DNA of 64,000 nt from Sediminicola arcticus (GTDB lineage: Bacteria; Bacteroidota; Bacteroidia; Flavobacteriales; Flavobacteriaceae). Numbering within the stretch: the stretch's first letter is position 1; the number at the start of each line of letters is the position of its first letter. Below the pieces are notes generated by a model. That model ran no database searches, was not told where the DNA came from, and saw only the letters and a list, made by a program, of their open reading frames with translations. The translations under genes and the position numbers were made by a program. Below, in pieces: positions 17,753 through 25,972 of the stretch. The stretch spans positions 62,001 through 126,000 of the forward strand of contig NZ_JBEXAE010000002.1 in NCBI RefSeq assembly GCF_040566695.1. Reading direction: 5' to 3'.

Positions 17753-18172
17753 ATGTTACAGCCAAAAAGAACCAAATATCGCAAAGCGCAGAAGGGTCGC
17801 ATGAAAGGGATCTCCGGAAGAGGACATCAACTTTCTAACGGTATGTTTGGTATAAAATCCTTGGACACTGATTTTATTACATCTCGTCAAATCGAAGCGG
17901 CTCGTATTGCAGCTACAAGATACATGAAGAGGGAAGGTCAGTTATGGATCAAAATATTCCCGGACAAGCCTATTACGAAAAAGCCTTTAGAGGTGCGTAT
18001 GGGTAAAGGTAAAGGTGCAGTAGAGTACTGGGTTGCCGTCGTAAAACCAGGAAGAATTATGTTTGAGGTAGGTGGAGTGACCATGGACATTGCTAAAGAG
18101 GCAATGCGTTTGGCAGCTCAGAAGCTACCTGTTAAGACTAAGTTTGTTGTTGCTAGAGATTATTCAGCTTAA
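17753..18172 (+). CDS. rplP: 50S ribosomal protein L16
   Basis: L16 (139 residues) touches the elbow of A-site tRNA. It opens MLQPKRTKYRKAQKGRM, with RQIEAARIAATRYMKREGQLWI and RMGKGKGAVEYWVAVVKPGR as conserved blocks. It lies between rpsC and rpmC as usual. Confidence 0.97.
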   Translation: MLQPKRTKYRKAQKGRMKGISGRGHQLSNGMFGIKSLDTDFITSRQIEAARIAATRYMKREGQLWIKIFPDKPITKKPLEVRMGKGKGAVEYWVAVVKPGRIMFEVGGVTMDIAKEAMRLAAQKLPVKTKFVVARDYSA

Positions 18173-18190
18173 TTTTAATTTCAAGAAATC

Positions 18191-18382
18191 ATGAAACAAT
18201 CGGAAATAAAGGAATTATCAGTAGAAGGGTTGAAAGAAAAACTAGCTGAGTACAAAAAACAACATGCGGATTTAAAAATGGCCCATTTTGTTACTCCATT
18301 GGAGAATCCTCTTCAAATAAGAAAAGTGAGAAGAACAGTGGCAAGAATTGCGACAGAATTAACAAAAAGGGAATTACAATAA
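18191..18382 (+). CDS. rpmC: 50S ribosomal protein L29
   Basis: L29 (63 residues) is a two-helix protein at the tunnel exit. It opens MKQSEIKELSVEGLKEKLAEYK and ends with IRKVRRTVARIATELTKREL, the standard second helix. Confidence 0.95.
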   Translation: MKQSEIKELSVEGLKEKLAEYKKQHADLKMAHFVTPLENPLQIRKVRRTVARIATELTKRELQ

Positions 18383-18395
18383 TTGGTTCTGCTTT

Positions 18396-18653
18396 ATGGA
18401 AAATAGAAATTTAAGAAAAGAGAGAATAGGCGTTGTAACAAGCGATAAGATGGAGAAATCAATTGTGGTTTCAGAAGTTAAACGTGTAAAGCACCCTATG
18501 TACGGAAAGTACGTGTTGAAAACTAAGAAATATGTTGCGCACGACGAGACGAACGACTGCAATGTTGGGGATACTGTGAAGATCATGGAAACCCGACCAT
18601 TGAGTAAGAACAAGTGTTGGAGATTAGTTGAAATCATTGAAAGAGCTAAATAA
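18396..18653 (+). CDS. rpsQ: 30S ribosomal protein S17
   Basis: S17 (85 residues), an OB-fold primary 16S binder. Recognised by RKERIGVVTSDKMEKSIVV, RVKHPMYGKYV and the late VGDTVKIMETRPLSKNKCW. Two nucleotides separate it from rplN. Confidence 0.97.
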   Translation: MENRNLRKERIGVVTSDKMEKSIVVSEVKRVKHPMYGKYVLKTKKYVAHDETNDCNVGDTVKIMETRPLSKNKCWRLVEIIERAK

Positions 18654-18655
18654 TT

Positions 18656-19024
18656 ATGTTACAGCAAGAATCTAGACTAAAGGTAGCCGATAATACAGGA
18701 GCAAAAGAAGTATTGACCATACGTGTTTTAGGTGGTACAAAAAGAAGGTATGCTTCAGTAGGTGATAAAATTGTGGTTACGGTTAAGGAAGCCGCACCAA
18801 ATGGTACTATCAAGAAAGGTGCAGTTTCTACTGCTGTTGTTGTAAGGACTACTAAAGAAGTTAGAAGACAGGATGGTTCATACATTCGTTTTGATGATAA
18901 TGCTTGTGTTTTATTGAATCCTACGGGAGAAATGAGAGGTACACGTGTATTTGGTCCTGTGGCAAGAGAACTTCGTGATAAACAATTCATGAAGATTGTA
19001 TCATTAGCTCCAGAGGTGCTTTAA
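18656..19024 (+). CDS. rplN: 50S ribosomal protein L14
   Basis: L14 (122 residues) forms intersubunit bridges and is the target of the silencing factor RsfS. It opens MLQQESRLKVADNTGAKE and ends with GPVARELRDKQFMKIVSLAPEVL; both ends are highly characteristic. Confidence 0.98.
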   Translation: MLQQESRLKVADNTGAKEVLTIRVLGGTKRRYASVGDKIVVTVKEAAPNGTIKKGAVSTAVVVRTTKEVRRQDGSYIRFDDNACVLLNPTGEMRGTRVFGPVARELRDKQFMKIVSLAPEVL

Positions 19025-19037
19025 TATATTCAGTAAG

Positions 19038-19352
19038 ATGATGAAACTTAAAATAAAAGCTGGAGACACTGTAAGAATTATTGCTGGTGACCATAAAGGT
19101 ACCGAGGGCAAGGTTGTTAGTGTTGACCGTGAAAAAAACAAAGCGATTGTAGAAGGTGCCAATATGGTATCTAAACATGAGAAACCGAGCGCTAAGAATC
19201 CTCAGGGAGGAATAGTAAAGAAAGAGGCTCCCGTTCATATTTCTAACCTATCTTTGATCGATCCTAAATCAGGCGAGACAACAAGAATAGGTTTTGAAGA
19301 AAGGGATGGCAAAAAAGTAAGGTTTTCCAAGAAATCTAATGAAGTAATTTAG
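19038..19352 (+). CDS. rplX: 50S ribosomal protein L24
   Basis: L24 (104 residues), an assembly initiator with a KOW motif: KIKAGDTVRIIAGDHKGTEGKV at the N terminus. The middle carries EGANMVSKHEKP and GGIVKKEAPVHISNL. Two adjacent ATG codons open the frame. The gap to rplE is 2 nt. Confidence 0.96.
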   Translation: MMKLKIKAGDTVRIIAGDHKGTEGKVVSVDREKNKAIVEGANMVSKHEKPSAKNPQGGIVKKEAPVHISNLSLIDPKSGETTRIGFEERDGKKVRFSKKSNEVI

Positions 19353-19354
19353 TT

Positions 19355-19906
19355 ATGGCTTACATTCCAAGATTAAAACAAGAGTATAAAGAGCGTGTCA
19401 TAAAAGCGCTTCAGGAAGAATTTGGTTACAAAAATGTAATGCAAGTTCCTAAGCTGGAAAAGATAGTTCTTAGCAGGGGTGTTGGAGCAGCTGTGGCAGA
19501 TAAAAAATTAATTGATCATGCTGTAGATGAACTTACAGCAATCACTGGTCAGAGAGCAATATCAACTATCTCTAAAAAGGATGTTGCAGCTTTTAAATTA
19601 CGTAAAGGTATGCCAATTGGCGCTAAAGTTACTTTACGTGGTGAAAGGATGTACGAGTTTTTGGATAGGTTCATTACAAGTGCTTTGCCACGGGTAAGAG
19701 ATTTTCAAGGTATTAAGGCTACTGGTTTTGACGGTAGAGGCAATTACAACTTGGGAATTACTGAACAAATTATCTTTCCAGAGATGAACATTGACAAGAT
19801 CAATAGAATTAATGGTATGGATATCACTTTTGTGACCACGGCAGATACCGATAAGGAAGCAAAATCATTATTAACAGAATTAGGACTACCTTTTAAAAAG
19901 AATTAG
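19355..19906 (+). CDS. rplE: 50S ribosomal protein L5
   Basis: L5 (183 residues) binds 5S rRNA and contacts P-site tRNA. Conserved parts are YIPRLKQEYKERVIKALQEEF, KLRKGMPIGAKVTLRGERMYEFLDR and GRGNYNLGITEQIIFPEM. A single base separates it from rpsN. Confidence 0.97.
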   Translation: MAYIPRLKQEYKERVIKALQEEFGYKNVMQVPKLEKIVLSRGVGAAVADKKLIDHAVDELTAITGQRAISTISKKDVAAFKLRKGMPIGAKVTLRGERMYEFLDRFITSALPRVRDFQGIKATGFDGRGNYNLGITEQIIFPEMNIDKINRINGMDITFVTTADTDKEAKSLLTELGLPFKKN

Positions 19907-19907
19907 T

Positions 19908-20177
19908 ATGGCTAAAGAATCAATGAAGGCCCGCGAAGTCAAGAGAGCAAAAACTGTGGCAAAATATGCAGAAAAGAGAAAAGCTTTGAAAGAGGCTGGA
20001 GACTATGAAGCATTACAGAAATTACCAAGAAATGCTTCTCCTGTACGTATGCATAACAGATGTAAGTTGACTGGTAGACCAAGAGGTTACATGAGAACTT
20101 TTGGTGTGTCTAGAGTAACGTTCAGGGAAATGGCAAACAACGGTTTGATTCCTGGCGTTAGAAAAGCTAGTTGGTAA
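19908..20177 (+). CDS. rpsN: 30S ribosomal protein S14, zinc-independent form
   Basis: S14 (89 residues) in the 30S head. The C-terminal half RMHNRCKLTGRPRGYMRTFG and VSRVTFREMANNGLIPGVRKASW is diagnostic. Only one Cys remains of the four that bind zinc in the short S14 form, so this is the C-minus, zinc-free type. A 70-nt gap follows before rpsH. Confidence 0.97.
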   Translation: MAKESMKAREVKRAKTVAKYAEKRKALKEAGDYEALQKLPRNASPVRMHNRCKLTGRPRGYMRTFGVSRVTFREMANNGLIPGVRKASW

Positions 20178-20247
20178 AAAAAATTGAGTATAAACTGGTT
20201 CCAGGTTTAACAATAATGTTAAAAACCGTTACCGCAAATATATAATT

Positions 20248-20646
20248 ATGTTTACAGATCCAATTTCGGATTATTTGACAAGAATTAGAAACGCCAATAT
20301 GGCGGGTCACAGGGTTGTAGAAATTCCTGCTTCTAATTTGAAAAAAGAAATGACCAAAATCTTGTTTGATCAAGGTTATATTTTAAGCTATAAATTTGAG
20401 GATAACGCCGTTCAAGGTAATATCAAGATCGCCTTAAAATATGATAAGGTTACCAAAGAGCCGGTTATAAAAAAATTACAACGTATAAGTAAACCAGGGC
20501 TACGTAAGTATGCTAATTCTTTAGAACTTCCAAGAGTTTTGAATGGTTTAGGAATAGCGATTGTATCTACTTCCCATGGAGTAATGACAAGTAAGCAAGC
20601 CAAATTAGAAAAAGTTGGTGGAGAGGTTTTGTGTTACGTTTATTAA
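20248..20646 (+). CDS. rpsH: 30S ribosomal protein S8
   Basis: S8 (132 residues), a primary 16S binder and in enterobacteria the spc-operon repressor. It opens MFTDPISDYLTRIRNANM and ends GIAIVSTSHGVMTSKQAKLEKVGGEVLCYVY, typical of the family. The longer-than-average 70-nt gap upstream could hold a regulatory site, but I see no convincing stem there. Confidence 0.97.
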   Translation: MFTDPISDYLTRIRNANMAGHRVVEIPASNLKKEMTKILFDQGYILSYKFEDNAVQGNIKIALKYDKVTKEPVIKKLQRISKPGLRKYANSLELPRVLNGLGIAIVSTSHGVMTSKQAKLEKVGGEVLCYVY

Positions 20647-20666
20647 TACTATAAAGAGTTAGAATA

Positions 20667-21209
20667 ATGTCTAGAATAGGTAATAATCCAATAGCGATCC
20701 CGGAGGGAGTATCTGTAGAGGTAAACGAGAGCATCATTACTGTAAAAGGTAAGTTAGGTGAGCTTACTCAGGAGTTCTCTGCGGTAGCAATAAAAATAGA
20801 AGACGGACAGGTGTGGGTAACCAGACCATCTGATTCAAAAGAACACAAAGCTAAACATGGTCTTTATAGAGCCCTTGTTTTGAATATGGTCAAAGGTGTA
20901 TCTACAGGTTGGACCAAAGAGTTAGAGTTGGTAGGAGTAGGATACCGTGCAAGTAATCAAGGACAAAAGTTAGAATTGGCATTGGGCTTTTCCCATAATA
21001 TAGTTCTGGATTTAGCCGAAGAGGTGAAATTAGAAACTATTTCTGATAAAGGAAAGAACCCAATTATAAAACTAACGTCTTTTGATAAACAATTGGTAGG
21101 ACAGATTGCTGCCAAGATTAGAGGTTTCCGTAGACCAGAACCTTACAAAGGAAAAGGAATCAAGTTTGTTGGTGAACAATTAAGAAGAAAAGCTGGTAAA
21201 TCAGCTTAA
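20667..21209 (+). CDS. rplF: 50S ribosomal protein L6
   Basis: L6 (180 residues), two similar alpha/beta domains near the sarcin-ricin loop. It opens MSRIGNNPIAIPEGV. The second domain shows GVGYRASNQGQKLELALGFSH and GFRRPEPYKGKGIKF. It is in the usual place between rpsH and rplR. Confidence 0.97.
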   Translation: MSRIGNNPIAIPEGVSVEVNESIITVKGKLGELTQEFSAVAIKIEDGQVWVTRPSDSKEHKAKHGLYRALVLNMVKGVSTGWTKELELVGVGYRASNQGQKLELALGFSHNIVLDLAEEVKLETISDKGKNPIIKLTSFDKQLVGQIAAKIRGFRRPEPYKGKGIKFVGEQLRRKAGKSA

Positions 21210-21220
21210 TAATTAGCATT

Positions 21221-21577
21221 ATGGGATTATCGAAAACTGAAAGAAGACAACGGATTAGGAGAAGAATTAGAAAGGTTTCCTTTGGAACGTCCACAAAGCC
21301 TAGATTGTCTGTTTTTAGGAGCAATAAGGAAATTTATGTTCAATTAATAGATGACACTAAAGGAGTTAGTTTAGCTGCTGCGTCATCTAGGGATAAAGAT
21401 CTTAGCTCTTCTAAAGGAACAAAATCGGAAATAGCTACCCAAGTGGGTAAGGTTATCGCAGAAAAAGCACAAAAGATAGGAATTGAAACTGTTGCTTTTG
21501 ATAGAGGTGGTAATTTGTACCACGGTAGAGTAAAATCATTGGCTGAAGGAGCTAGAGAAGCTGGACTAAAATTCTAA
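21221..21577 (+). CDS. rplR: 50S ribosomal protein L18
   Basis: L18 (118 residues) binds 5S rRNA. Recognised by RIRRRIRKVSFGTSTKPRLSV, VFRSNKEIYVQLIDDTKGVS and AFDRGGNLYHGRVKSLAEGAREAGLKF. Confidence 0.97.
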   Translation: MGLSKTERRQRIRRRIRKVSFGTSTKPRLSVFRSNKEIYVQLIDDTKGVSLAAASSRDKDLSSSKGTKSEIATQVGKVIAEKAQKIGIETVAFDRGGNLYHGRVKSLAEGAREAGLKF

Positions 21578-21583
21578 TAAATT

Positions 21584-22108
21584 ATGTTTCAAAAATATAA
21601 AAATGCAGAAACCGTTAAGCCAGGAGGTCTAGAATTGAAAGATCGTTTGGTAGGGGTTCAAAGGGTAACGAAGGTAACTAAAGGTGGTAGAGCATTCGGT
21701 TTCTCTGCGATAGTTGTTGTTGGGGATGAAAATGGTGTTGTTGGTCATGGCTTGGGTAAATCCAAAGAAGTTGCTACAGCAATAGCCAAAGCAATCGAAG
21801 ATGCGAAGAAAAATTTAATTAGGATTCCTTTAAATAGGGGAACTCTTCCTCATGAGCAAAAAGGTAAATTTGGTGGAGCACGCGTATACATACAGCCTGC
21901 TTCCCACGGTACTGGAGTTATTGCTGGTGGTGCTTTAAGGGCTGTATTGGAGGCCGTTGGGGTACAAGATGTACTTTCTAAGTCACAAGGTTCTTCTAAC
22001 CCGCATAATGTTGTAAAGGCTACTTTTGATGCCTTGTTACAACTTAGGGATGCAAAAACTGTTGCAACACAAAGAGGAGTTTCTTTGGAAAAAGTTTTTA
22101 AAGGATAA
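21584..22108 (+). CDS. rpsE: 30S ribosomal protein S5
   Basis: S5 (174 residues) takes part in decoding accuracy. It shows the S5 double-stranded RNA-binding core LKDRLVGVQRVTKVTKGGRAF, then VVGDENGVVGHGLGKSKEV, and the C-terminal GVQDVLSKSQGSSNPHNVVKA. It is followed after 12 nt by the short rpmD gene. Confidence 0.97.
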   Translation: MFQKYKNAETVKPGGLELKDRLVGVQRVTKVTKGGRAFGFSAIVVVGDENGVVGHGLGKSKEVATAIAKAIEDAKKNLIRIPLNRGTLPHEQKGKFGGARVYIQPASHGTGVIAGGALRAVLEAVGVQDVLSKSQGSSNPHNVVKATFDALLQLRDAKTVATQRGVSLEKVFKG

Positions 22109-22120
22109 ATCAGGGATATT

Positions 22121-22300
22121 ATGGCAAAGATTAAAGTTAAGCAAGTAAAGAGTAGTATCAAAAAGCCACAAAACCAAAAAAGGACTTTGGAGGCCCTTGG
22201 ATTACGAAAATTAGGCCAGGTAGTAGAGCATGAAGCAACGCCTAATATTCTTGGTATGATAAATAAAGTTGAACACTTAGTTTCTACAGAAGAAGCTTAA
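22121..22300 (+). CDS. rpmD: 50S ribosomal protein L30
   Basis: A short gene of 59 codons starting MAKIKVKQVKSSIKKPQNQK and continuing LEALGLRKLGQVVEHEATPN, the standard L30 pattern, with the C-terminal INKVEHLVSTEEA. It sits in the invariant position between rpsE and rplO. The spacing to both neighbours is 12 and 15 nt. Confidence 0.97.
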   Translation: MAKIKVKQVKSSIKKPQNQKRTLEALGLRKLGQVVEHEATPNILGMINKVEHLVSTEEA

Positions 22301-22315
22301 TAACGATAAGGTGTT

Positions 22316-22768
22316 ATGAATTTACACAATTTAAAACCAGCAGAGGGATCTACTCATAAAGATGGTAAAACCATTGGTAGAGGTCAAGGTTCTGGAAAAG
22401 GTGGTACTGCCACAAGAGGACACAAAGGTGCAAAATCCAGATCTGGGTATTCCAAGAAAATTGGTTTCGAGGGTGGACAGATGCCATTGCAACGTCGTGT
22501 TCCTAAGTTTGGTTTTACCAATATCAACAGAAAAGATTTTACTGGTGTTAATCTTAACAAACTACAAGAATTAGTAGATAATGGTATCGTTAAGGATGCT
22601 GTAACTATTGATGTTTTAGTGGAAAACAGACTGGCTGGTAAAAACGATTTGATTAAAATTTTAGGTGGAGGTGAATTAACAGCTCCTCTAAAAGTTTCTG
22701 TACATAAATTTACTGCCAGTGCCAAAGCGGCTATTGAGGCTGCGGGTGGTGAGGTAATAAGTTTATAA
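22316..22768 (+). CDS. rplO: 50S ribosomal protein L15
   Basis: L15 (150 residues) helps late 50S assembly. It opens MNLHNLKPAEGSTHKDGKTI and then carries the glycine/arginine-rich GRGQGSGKGGTATRGHKGAK and SRSGYSKKIGFEGGQMPLQR. The C-terminal domain ends AKAAIEAAGGEVISL. It lies 10 nt before secY. Confidence 0.97.
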   Translation: MNLHNLKPAEGSTHKDGKTIGRGQGSGKGGTATRGHKGAKSRSGYSKKIGFEGGQMPLQRRVPKFGFTNINRKDFTGVNLNKLQELVDNGIVKDAVTIDVLVENRLAGKNDLIKILGGGELTAPLKVSVHKFTASAKAAIEAAGGEVISL

Positions 22769-22778
22769 GCGTATCACT

Positions 22779-24122
22779 ATGAAGAAATTTTTTGAGACAT
22801 TATCCAATATTTGGAAGATAGATGAACTTAGGGGGAGAATTGTTATTACCCTTGGTTTGCTTTTGGTTTATCGTTTTGGTGCCCAAATAGTTCTTCCTGG
22901 TATTGATACCACACAGTTGGCAGAATTATCTTCCAACACGGACAGTGGTATCTTAGGTATTTTGAATGCTTTTACAGGAGGGGCTTTTGCCAATGCTTCT
23001 GTTTTTGCATTGGGAATCATGCCATATATATCGGCCTCCATCGTAGTTCAATTGATGGGAATTGCTATTCCTTATTTACAGAAGCTGCAGAAGGAGGGAG
23101 AGAGCGGAAGAAAGACGATCAATCAGATTACTAGATGGTTAACTATTGGTATTTGTATCGTTCAAGCTCCTGCATATTTGTACAGTCTAGGGGCTTTAGG
23201 AGTTCCTGATAGTGCTTTTGTATTGGGTAAAGGATTAAACTTTATAATCCCTTCTGTTATCATTTTGGTGACAGGTACTGTTTTTGCTATGTGGTTGGGT
23301 GAGAAAATCACAGATAAAGGGATTGGTAACGGTATCTCATTGTTGATAATGATTGGTATCATAGCAACTTTACCTCAGTCATTCGTTCAGGAATTTGTCT
23401 CTAGAACGTCCAACAATAACGGTGGATTAATGGTCATGTTATTTGAGATTATAATTTGGTTCGTAGTTATCCTTGCTAGTATTTTATTAGTGATGGCCAC
23501 AAGGCAGATACCCGTACAATATGCTAGAAGAACGGCTTCAGGAGGATATGAAAAAAATATCATGGGCTCAAGACAATACATTCCATTGAAGTTGAATGCT
23601 TCAGGAGTAATGCCAATTATCTTTGCACAAGCTATTATGTTTGCCCCGGGGTTATTAGGGAAAACGTTCAATAATACAGCTGTGGGACAATGGATGGAAG
23701 TTCAGTTTGCAGATATGTTCGGATTAGCGTACAATTTATTGTTTGCTTTTTTAATTATTGTGTTCACTTACTTCTATACTGCGATCACGGTTCCTACCAA
23801 TAAAATGGCTGACGACCTTAAAAGGAGCGGTGGTTTTATACCAGGAATTAGACCAGGAAAAGAAACTGGTGATTTTCTTGATAAAATAATGTCTTTGATT
23901 ACGTTACCAGGATCAATTTTCTTAGCTTTGCTGGCTGTTTTACCAGCCTTAGTTGTAAAGATTATGGATGTACAACCCGGATGGGCCTTGTTTTATGGAG
24001 GAACTTCGCTATTAATTATGGTAGGTGTGGCCATTGATACAGTGCAACAAGTGAATTCATATTTGCTGAATAGACATTACGATGGTCTTATGAAAACGGG
24101 TAAAAATAGAAAAGTAGCTTAA
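22779..24122 (+). CDS. secY: Protein translocase subunit SecY
   Basis: The 447-residue channel of the Sec translocon in the inner membrane. Ten hydrophobic segments can be followed. The plug region is in LNAFTGGAFANASVFALGIMPYISASIVVQL, the RRTASGGYEKNIMGSRQYIPLKLN cytoplasmic loop matches family loop C5, and FIPGIRPGKETGDFLDKI and the C-terminal NRHYDGLMKTGK are conserved. It serves the many lipoproteins and outer-membrane proteins of this window. Placed between rplO and infA, with a 3-nt gap to infA. Confidence 0.97.
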   Translation: MKKFFETLSNIWKIDELRGRIVITLGLLLVYRFGAQIVLPGIDTTQLAELSSNTDSGILGILNAFTGGAFANASVFALGIMPYISASIVVQLMGIAIPYLQKLQKEGESGRKTINQITRWLTIGICIVQAPAYLYSLGALGVPDSAFVLGKGLNFIIPSVIILVTGTVFAMWLGEKITDKGIGNGISLLIMIGIIATLPQSFVQEFVSRTSNNNGGLMVMLFEIIIWFVVILASILLVMATRQIPVQYARRTASGGYEKNIMGSRQYIPLKLNASGVMPIIFAQAIMFAPGLLGKTFNNTAVGQWMEVQFADMFGLAYNLLFAFLIIVFTYFYTAITVPTNKMADDLKRSGGFIPGIRPGKETGDFLDKIMSLITLPGSIFLALLAVLPALVVKIMDVQPGWALFYGGTSLLIMVGVAIDTVQQVNSYLLNRHYDGLMKTGKNRKVA

Positions 24123-24125
24123 ATT

Positions 24126-24341
24126 ATGGCTAAACAGGCAGCAATAGAGCAAGACGGGAGCATAATTGAGGCATTGTCCAACGCAATGTTCCGTGTGGAA
24201 CTAGAAAATGGACATGTAGTAACGGCTCATATCTCTGGAAAGATGCGTATGCATTATATTAAGTTGCTTCCAGGTGATAAGGTGAAATTAGAGATGAGCC
24301 CTTATGATTTGACTAAGGCAAGAATTACATATAGATATTAA
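24126..24341 (+). CDS. infA: Translation initiation factor IF-1
   Basis: IF-1 (71 residues), a single OB fold that blocks the A site during initiation. It shows EALSNAMFRVELENGHVVTA, then HISGKMRMHYIKLLPGDKV and EMSPYDLTKARITYRY. Its location between secY and rpmJ is standard for the group. Confidence 0.97.
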   Translation: MAKQAAIEQDGSIIEALSNAMFRVELENGHVVTAHISGKMRMHYIKLLPGDKVKLEMSPYDLTKARITYRY

Positions 24342-24350
24342 GTAAATAGG

Positions 24351-24467
24351 ATGAAAGTTAGAGCATCAATAAAAAAGAGGAGTGCCGAGTGCAAAATTGT
24401 GCGTAGAAAAGGCAGATTGTACGTAATTAATAAAAAGAATCCTAGATTTAAACAAAGACAAGGGTAA
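24351..24467 (+). CDS. rpmJ: 50S ribosomal protein L36, zinc-free variant
   Basis: A 38-codon gene, MKVRASIKKRSAECKIVRRK followed by GRLYVINKKNPRFKQRQG. It aligns plainly with L36, but of the usual C-x2-C-x12-C-x4-H zinc ligands only one Cys remains (the others read Ser, Asn and Phe). It is therefore the C-minus type that does not need zinc. Nine nt after infA and 2 nt before rpsM. Confidence 0.96.
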   Translation: MKVRASIKKRSAECKIVRRKGRLYVINKKNPRFKQRQG

Positions 24468-24469
24468 TT

Positions 24470-24844
24470 ATGGCAAGAATTGCAGGTGTAGATATACCAA
24501 AACAGAAAAGGGGAGTTATTGCTCTTACCTATATTTTTGGTGTCGGTAGAAGTAGGGCTAAAGAAATTTTAGAGAGAGCCCAAGTTAGTGAGGATACCAA
24601 AGTATCTGATTGGAACGATGATGAAATTGGACGCATTCGTGACTCCGTTTCTTCTTTCAAAATTGAAGGAGAACTTCGTTCAGAAATCCAAATGAACATT
24701 AAACGTTTAATGGATATTGGATGTTACAGAGGTATTCGTCATAGATCTGGTTTGCCATTAAGAGGTCAGAGAACTAAGAACAACTCTAGAACTCGAAAAG
24801 GAAAAAGGAAAACAGTTGCCAACAAGAAAAAAGCAACTAAATAA
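24470..24844 (+). CDS. rpsM: 30S ribosomal protein S13
   Basis: S13 (124 residues) forms intersubunit bridges and contacts P-site tRNA. It opens MARIAGVDIPKQKRGVIALT, has the helix-two-turn-helix IFGVGRSRAKEIL, and ends in the basic tail GLPLRGQRTKNNSRTRKGKR. It starts the alpha-operon part of the cluster. Confidence 0.97.
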   Translation: MARIAGVDIPKQKRGVIALTYIFGVGRSRAKEILERAQVSEDTKVSDWNDDEIGRIRDSVSSFKIEGELRSEIQMNIKRLMDIGCYRGIRHRSGLPLRGQRTKNNSRTRKGKRKTVANKKKATK

Positions 24845-24857
24845 TAAGTAGTGTATT

Positions 24858-25250
24858 ATGGCAAAGTCAAATGCAAAAACAACAAAGAAACGTAAGGTTA
24901 TTGTTGAGTCAGTAGGTGAAGCACACGTAACGGCCTCTTTCAATAACATTATAATCGCTTTGACCAATAAAAAAGGTGATGTAATTTCTTGGTCTTCAGC
25001 AGGTAAAATGGGTTTTAGAGGTTCTAAAAAGAACACTCCTTATGCGGCCCAAATTGCTGCAGAAGATTGTGCAAAGGTTGCTCACGAAGCTGGGTTGAGA
25101 AAAGCAAAGGTCTATGTTAAAGGACCAGGAAACGGCAGGGAATCTGCTATTCGTTCTATTCACAATTCAGGTATTGAGGTAACGGAGATTATAGATATTA
25201 CTCCAATGCCACACAATGGATGTAGACCTCCTAAGAGAAGAAGAGTTTAA
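24858..25250 (+). CDS. rpsK: 30S ribosomal protein S11
   Basis: S11 (130 residues) lies on the platform near the mRNA exit. Recognised by GEAHVTASFNNIIIALTNKKGDVISWSSAG, YVKGPGNGRESAIRSIHNSGI and the C-terminal DITPMPHNGCRPPKRRRV. A 98-nt gap with strong secondary structure separates it from rpsD. Confidence 0.97.
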   Translation: MAKSNAKTTKKRKVIVESVGEAHVTASFNNIIIALTNKKGDVISWSSAGKMGFRGSKKNTPYAAQIAAEDCAKVAHEAGLRKAKVYVKGPGNGRESAIRSIHNSGIEVTEIIDITPMPHNGCRPPKRRRV

Positions 25251-25281
25251 TTATTAATATGGCCCAAAAAGGGTTTTCACA

Positions 25282-25335
25282 GGAAATGTAGTTACGATTA
25301 TCGAAGGATTAGCCTTAATTCATAATCACATTTCC
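25282..25335 (+). promoter_or_regulatory. Long bulged hairpin in the rpsD leader, candidate S4 autoregulatory element
   Basis: Three stacked stems are visible: 25282-25289 with 25328-25335 (8 bp, GGAAATGT/ACATTTCC), 25296-25301 with 25322-25327 (6 bp, GATTAT/ATAATC), and 25306-25311 with 25316-25321 (6 bp, one G-U, tetraloop GCCT). The 3' strand is paired without a break over 20 nt, while the 5' strand has bulges of 6 and 4 nt. The structure ends 13 nt before the rpsD ATG. S4 is the autoregulator of this operon in other phyla, so a protein-binding leader is a reasonable inference. Confidence 0.6.
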
Positions 25336-25348
25336 CAATTTAAAGAAG

Positions 25349-25954
25349 ATGGCAAGATATACAGGACCAAAAACAAAAATCGCCCGTAAATTCGGTGAAG
25401 CGATTTTCGGAGATGATAAATCTTTTGAAAAAAGAAATTATCCTCCAGGACAACACGGTAACGCAAGACGTCGTGGAAAAAAATCTGAATATGCAATCCA
25501 GTTAATGGAGAAGCAAAAAGCAAAGTACACATATGGTATTTTGGAGCGTCAATTTAGAAATATATTTGCAAAAGCTAATAGTAGTAAAGGAGTTACCGGT
25601 GAGGTTTTACTGCAGTTTTGTGAATCTAGATTGGACAACGTAGTATACAGAATGGGTATAGGAAATTCTAGAAGTGCTGCAAGACAATTAGTTTCCCACA
25701 GACATATTACTGTTAATGGTGAATTGGTAAATATACCATCTTATTCATTAAAGCCTGGTGATGTTGTTGGTGTAAGGGAAAAGTCAAAATCTTTACAATC
25801 CATTCAAGATTCTCTTTCTGCAAGCAGCAACGTTTACGAATGGATTACATGGAATACTGAGAAGAAGGAAGGAACCTATGTTTCTATTCCAGAAAGATTG
25901 CAGATTCCAGAAAACATCAAGGAACAATTAATCGTGGAGTTATACTCTAAATAA
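25349..25954 (+). CDS. rpsD: 30S ribosomal protein S4
   Basis: S4 (201 residues), a 16S assembly initiator. It opens MARYTGPKTKIARKFGEAIF with no N-terminal zinc cysteines. YPPGQHGNARRRGKKSEYAI follows, and the S4 RNA-binding domain is LDNVVYRMGIGNSRSAARQLVSHRHITVNG. A structured leader sits directly upstream. It is 18 nt before rpoA. Confidence 0.97.
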   Translation: MARYTGPKTKIARKFGEAIFGDDKSFEKRNYPPGQHGNARRRGKKSEYAIQLMEKQKAKYTYGILERQFRNIFAKANSSKGVTGEVLLQFCESRLDNVVYRMGIGNSRSAARQLVSHRHITVNGELVNIPSYSLKPGDVVGVREKSKSLQSIQDSLSASSNVYEWITWNTEKKEGTYVSIPERLQIPENIKEQLIVELYSK

Positions 25955-25972
25955 AACAAGACTGATCCAATT

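Noticed and set aside
20178..20247. S8-binding leader before rpsH
   Set aside because: The 70-nt spacer is long, but only weak and interrupted pairing is visible, and I could not match it to the S8 site in 16S rRNA.
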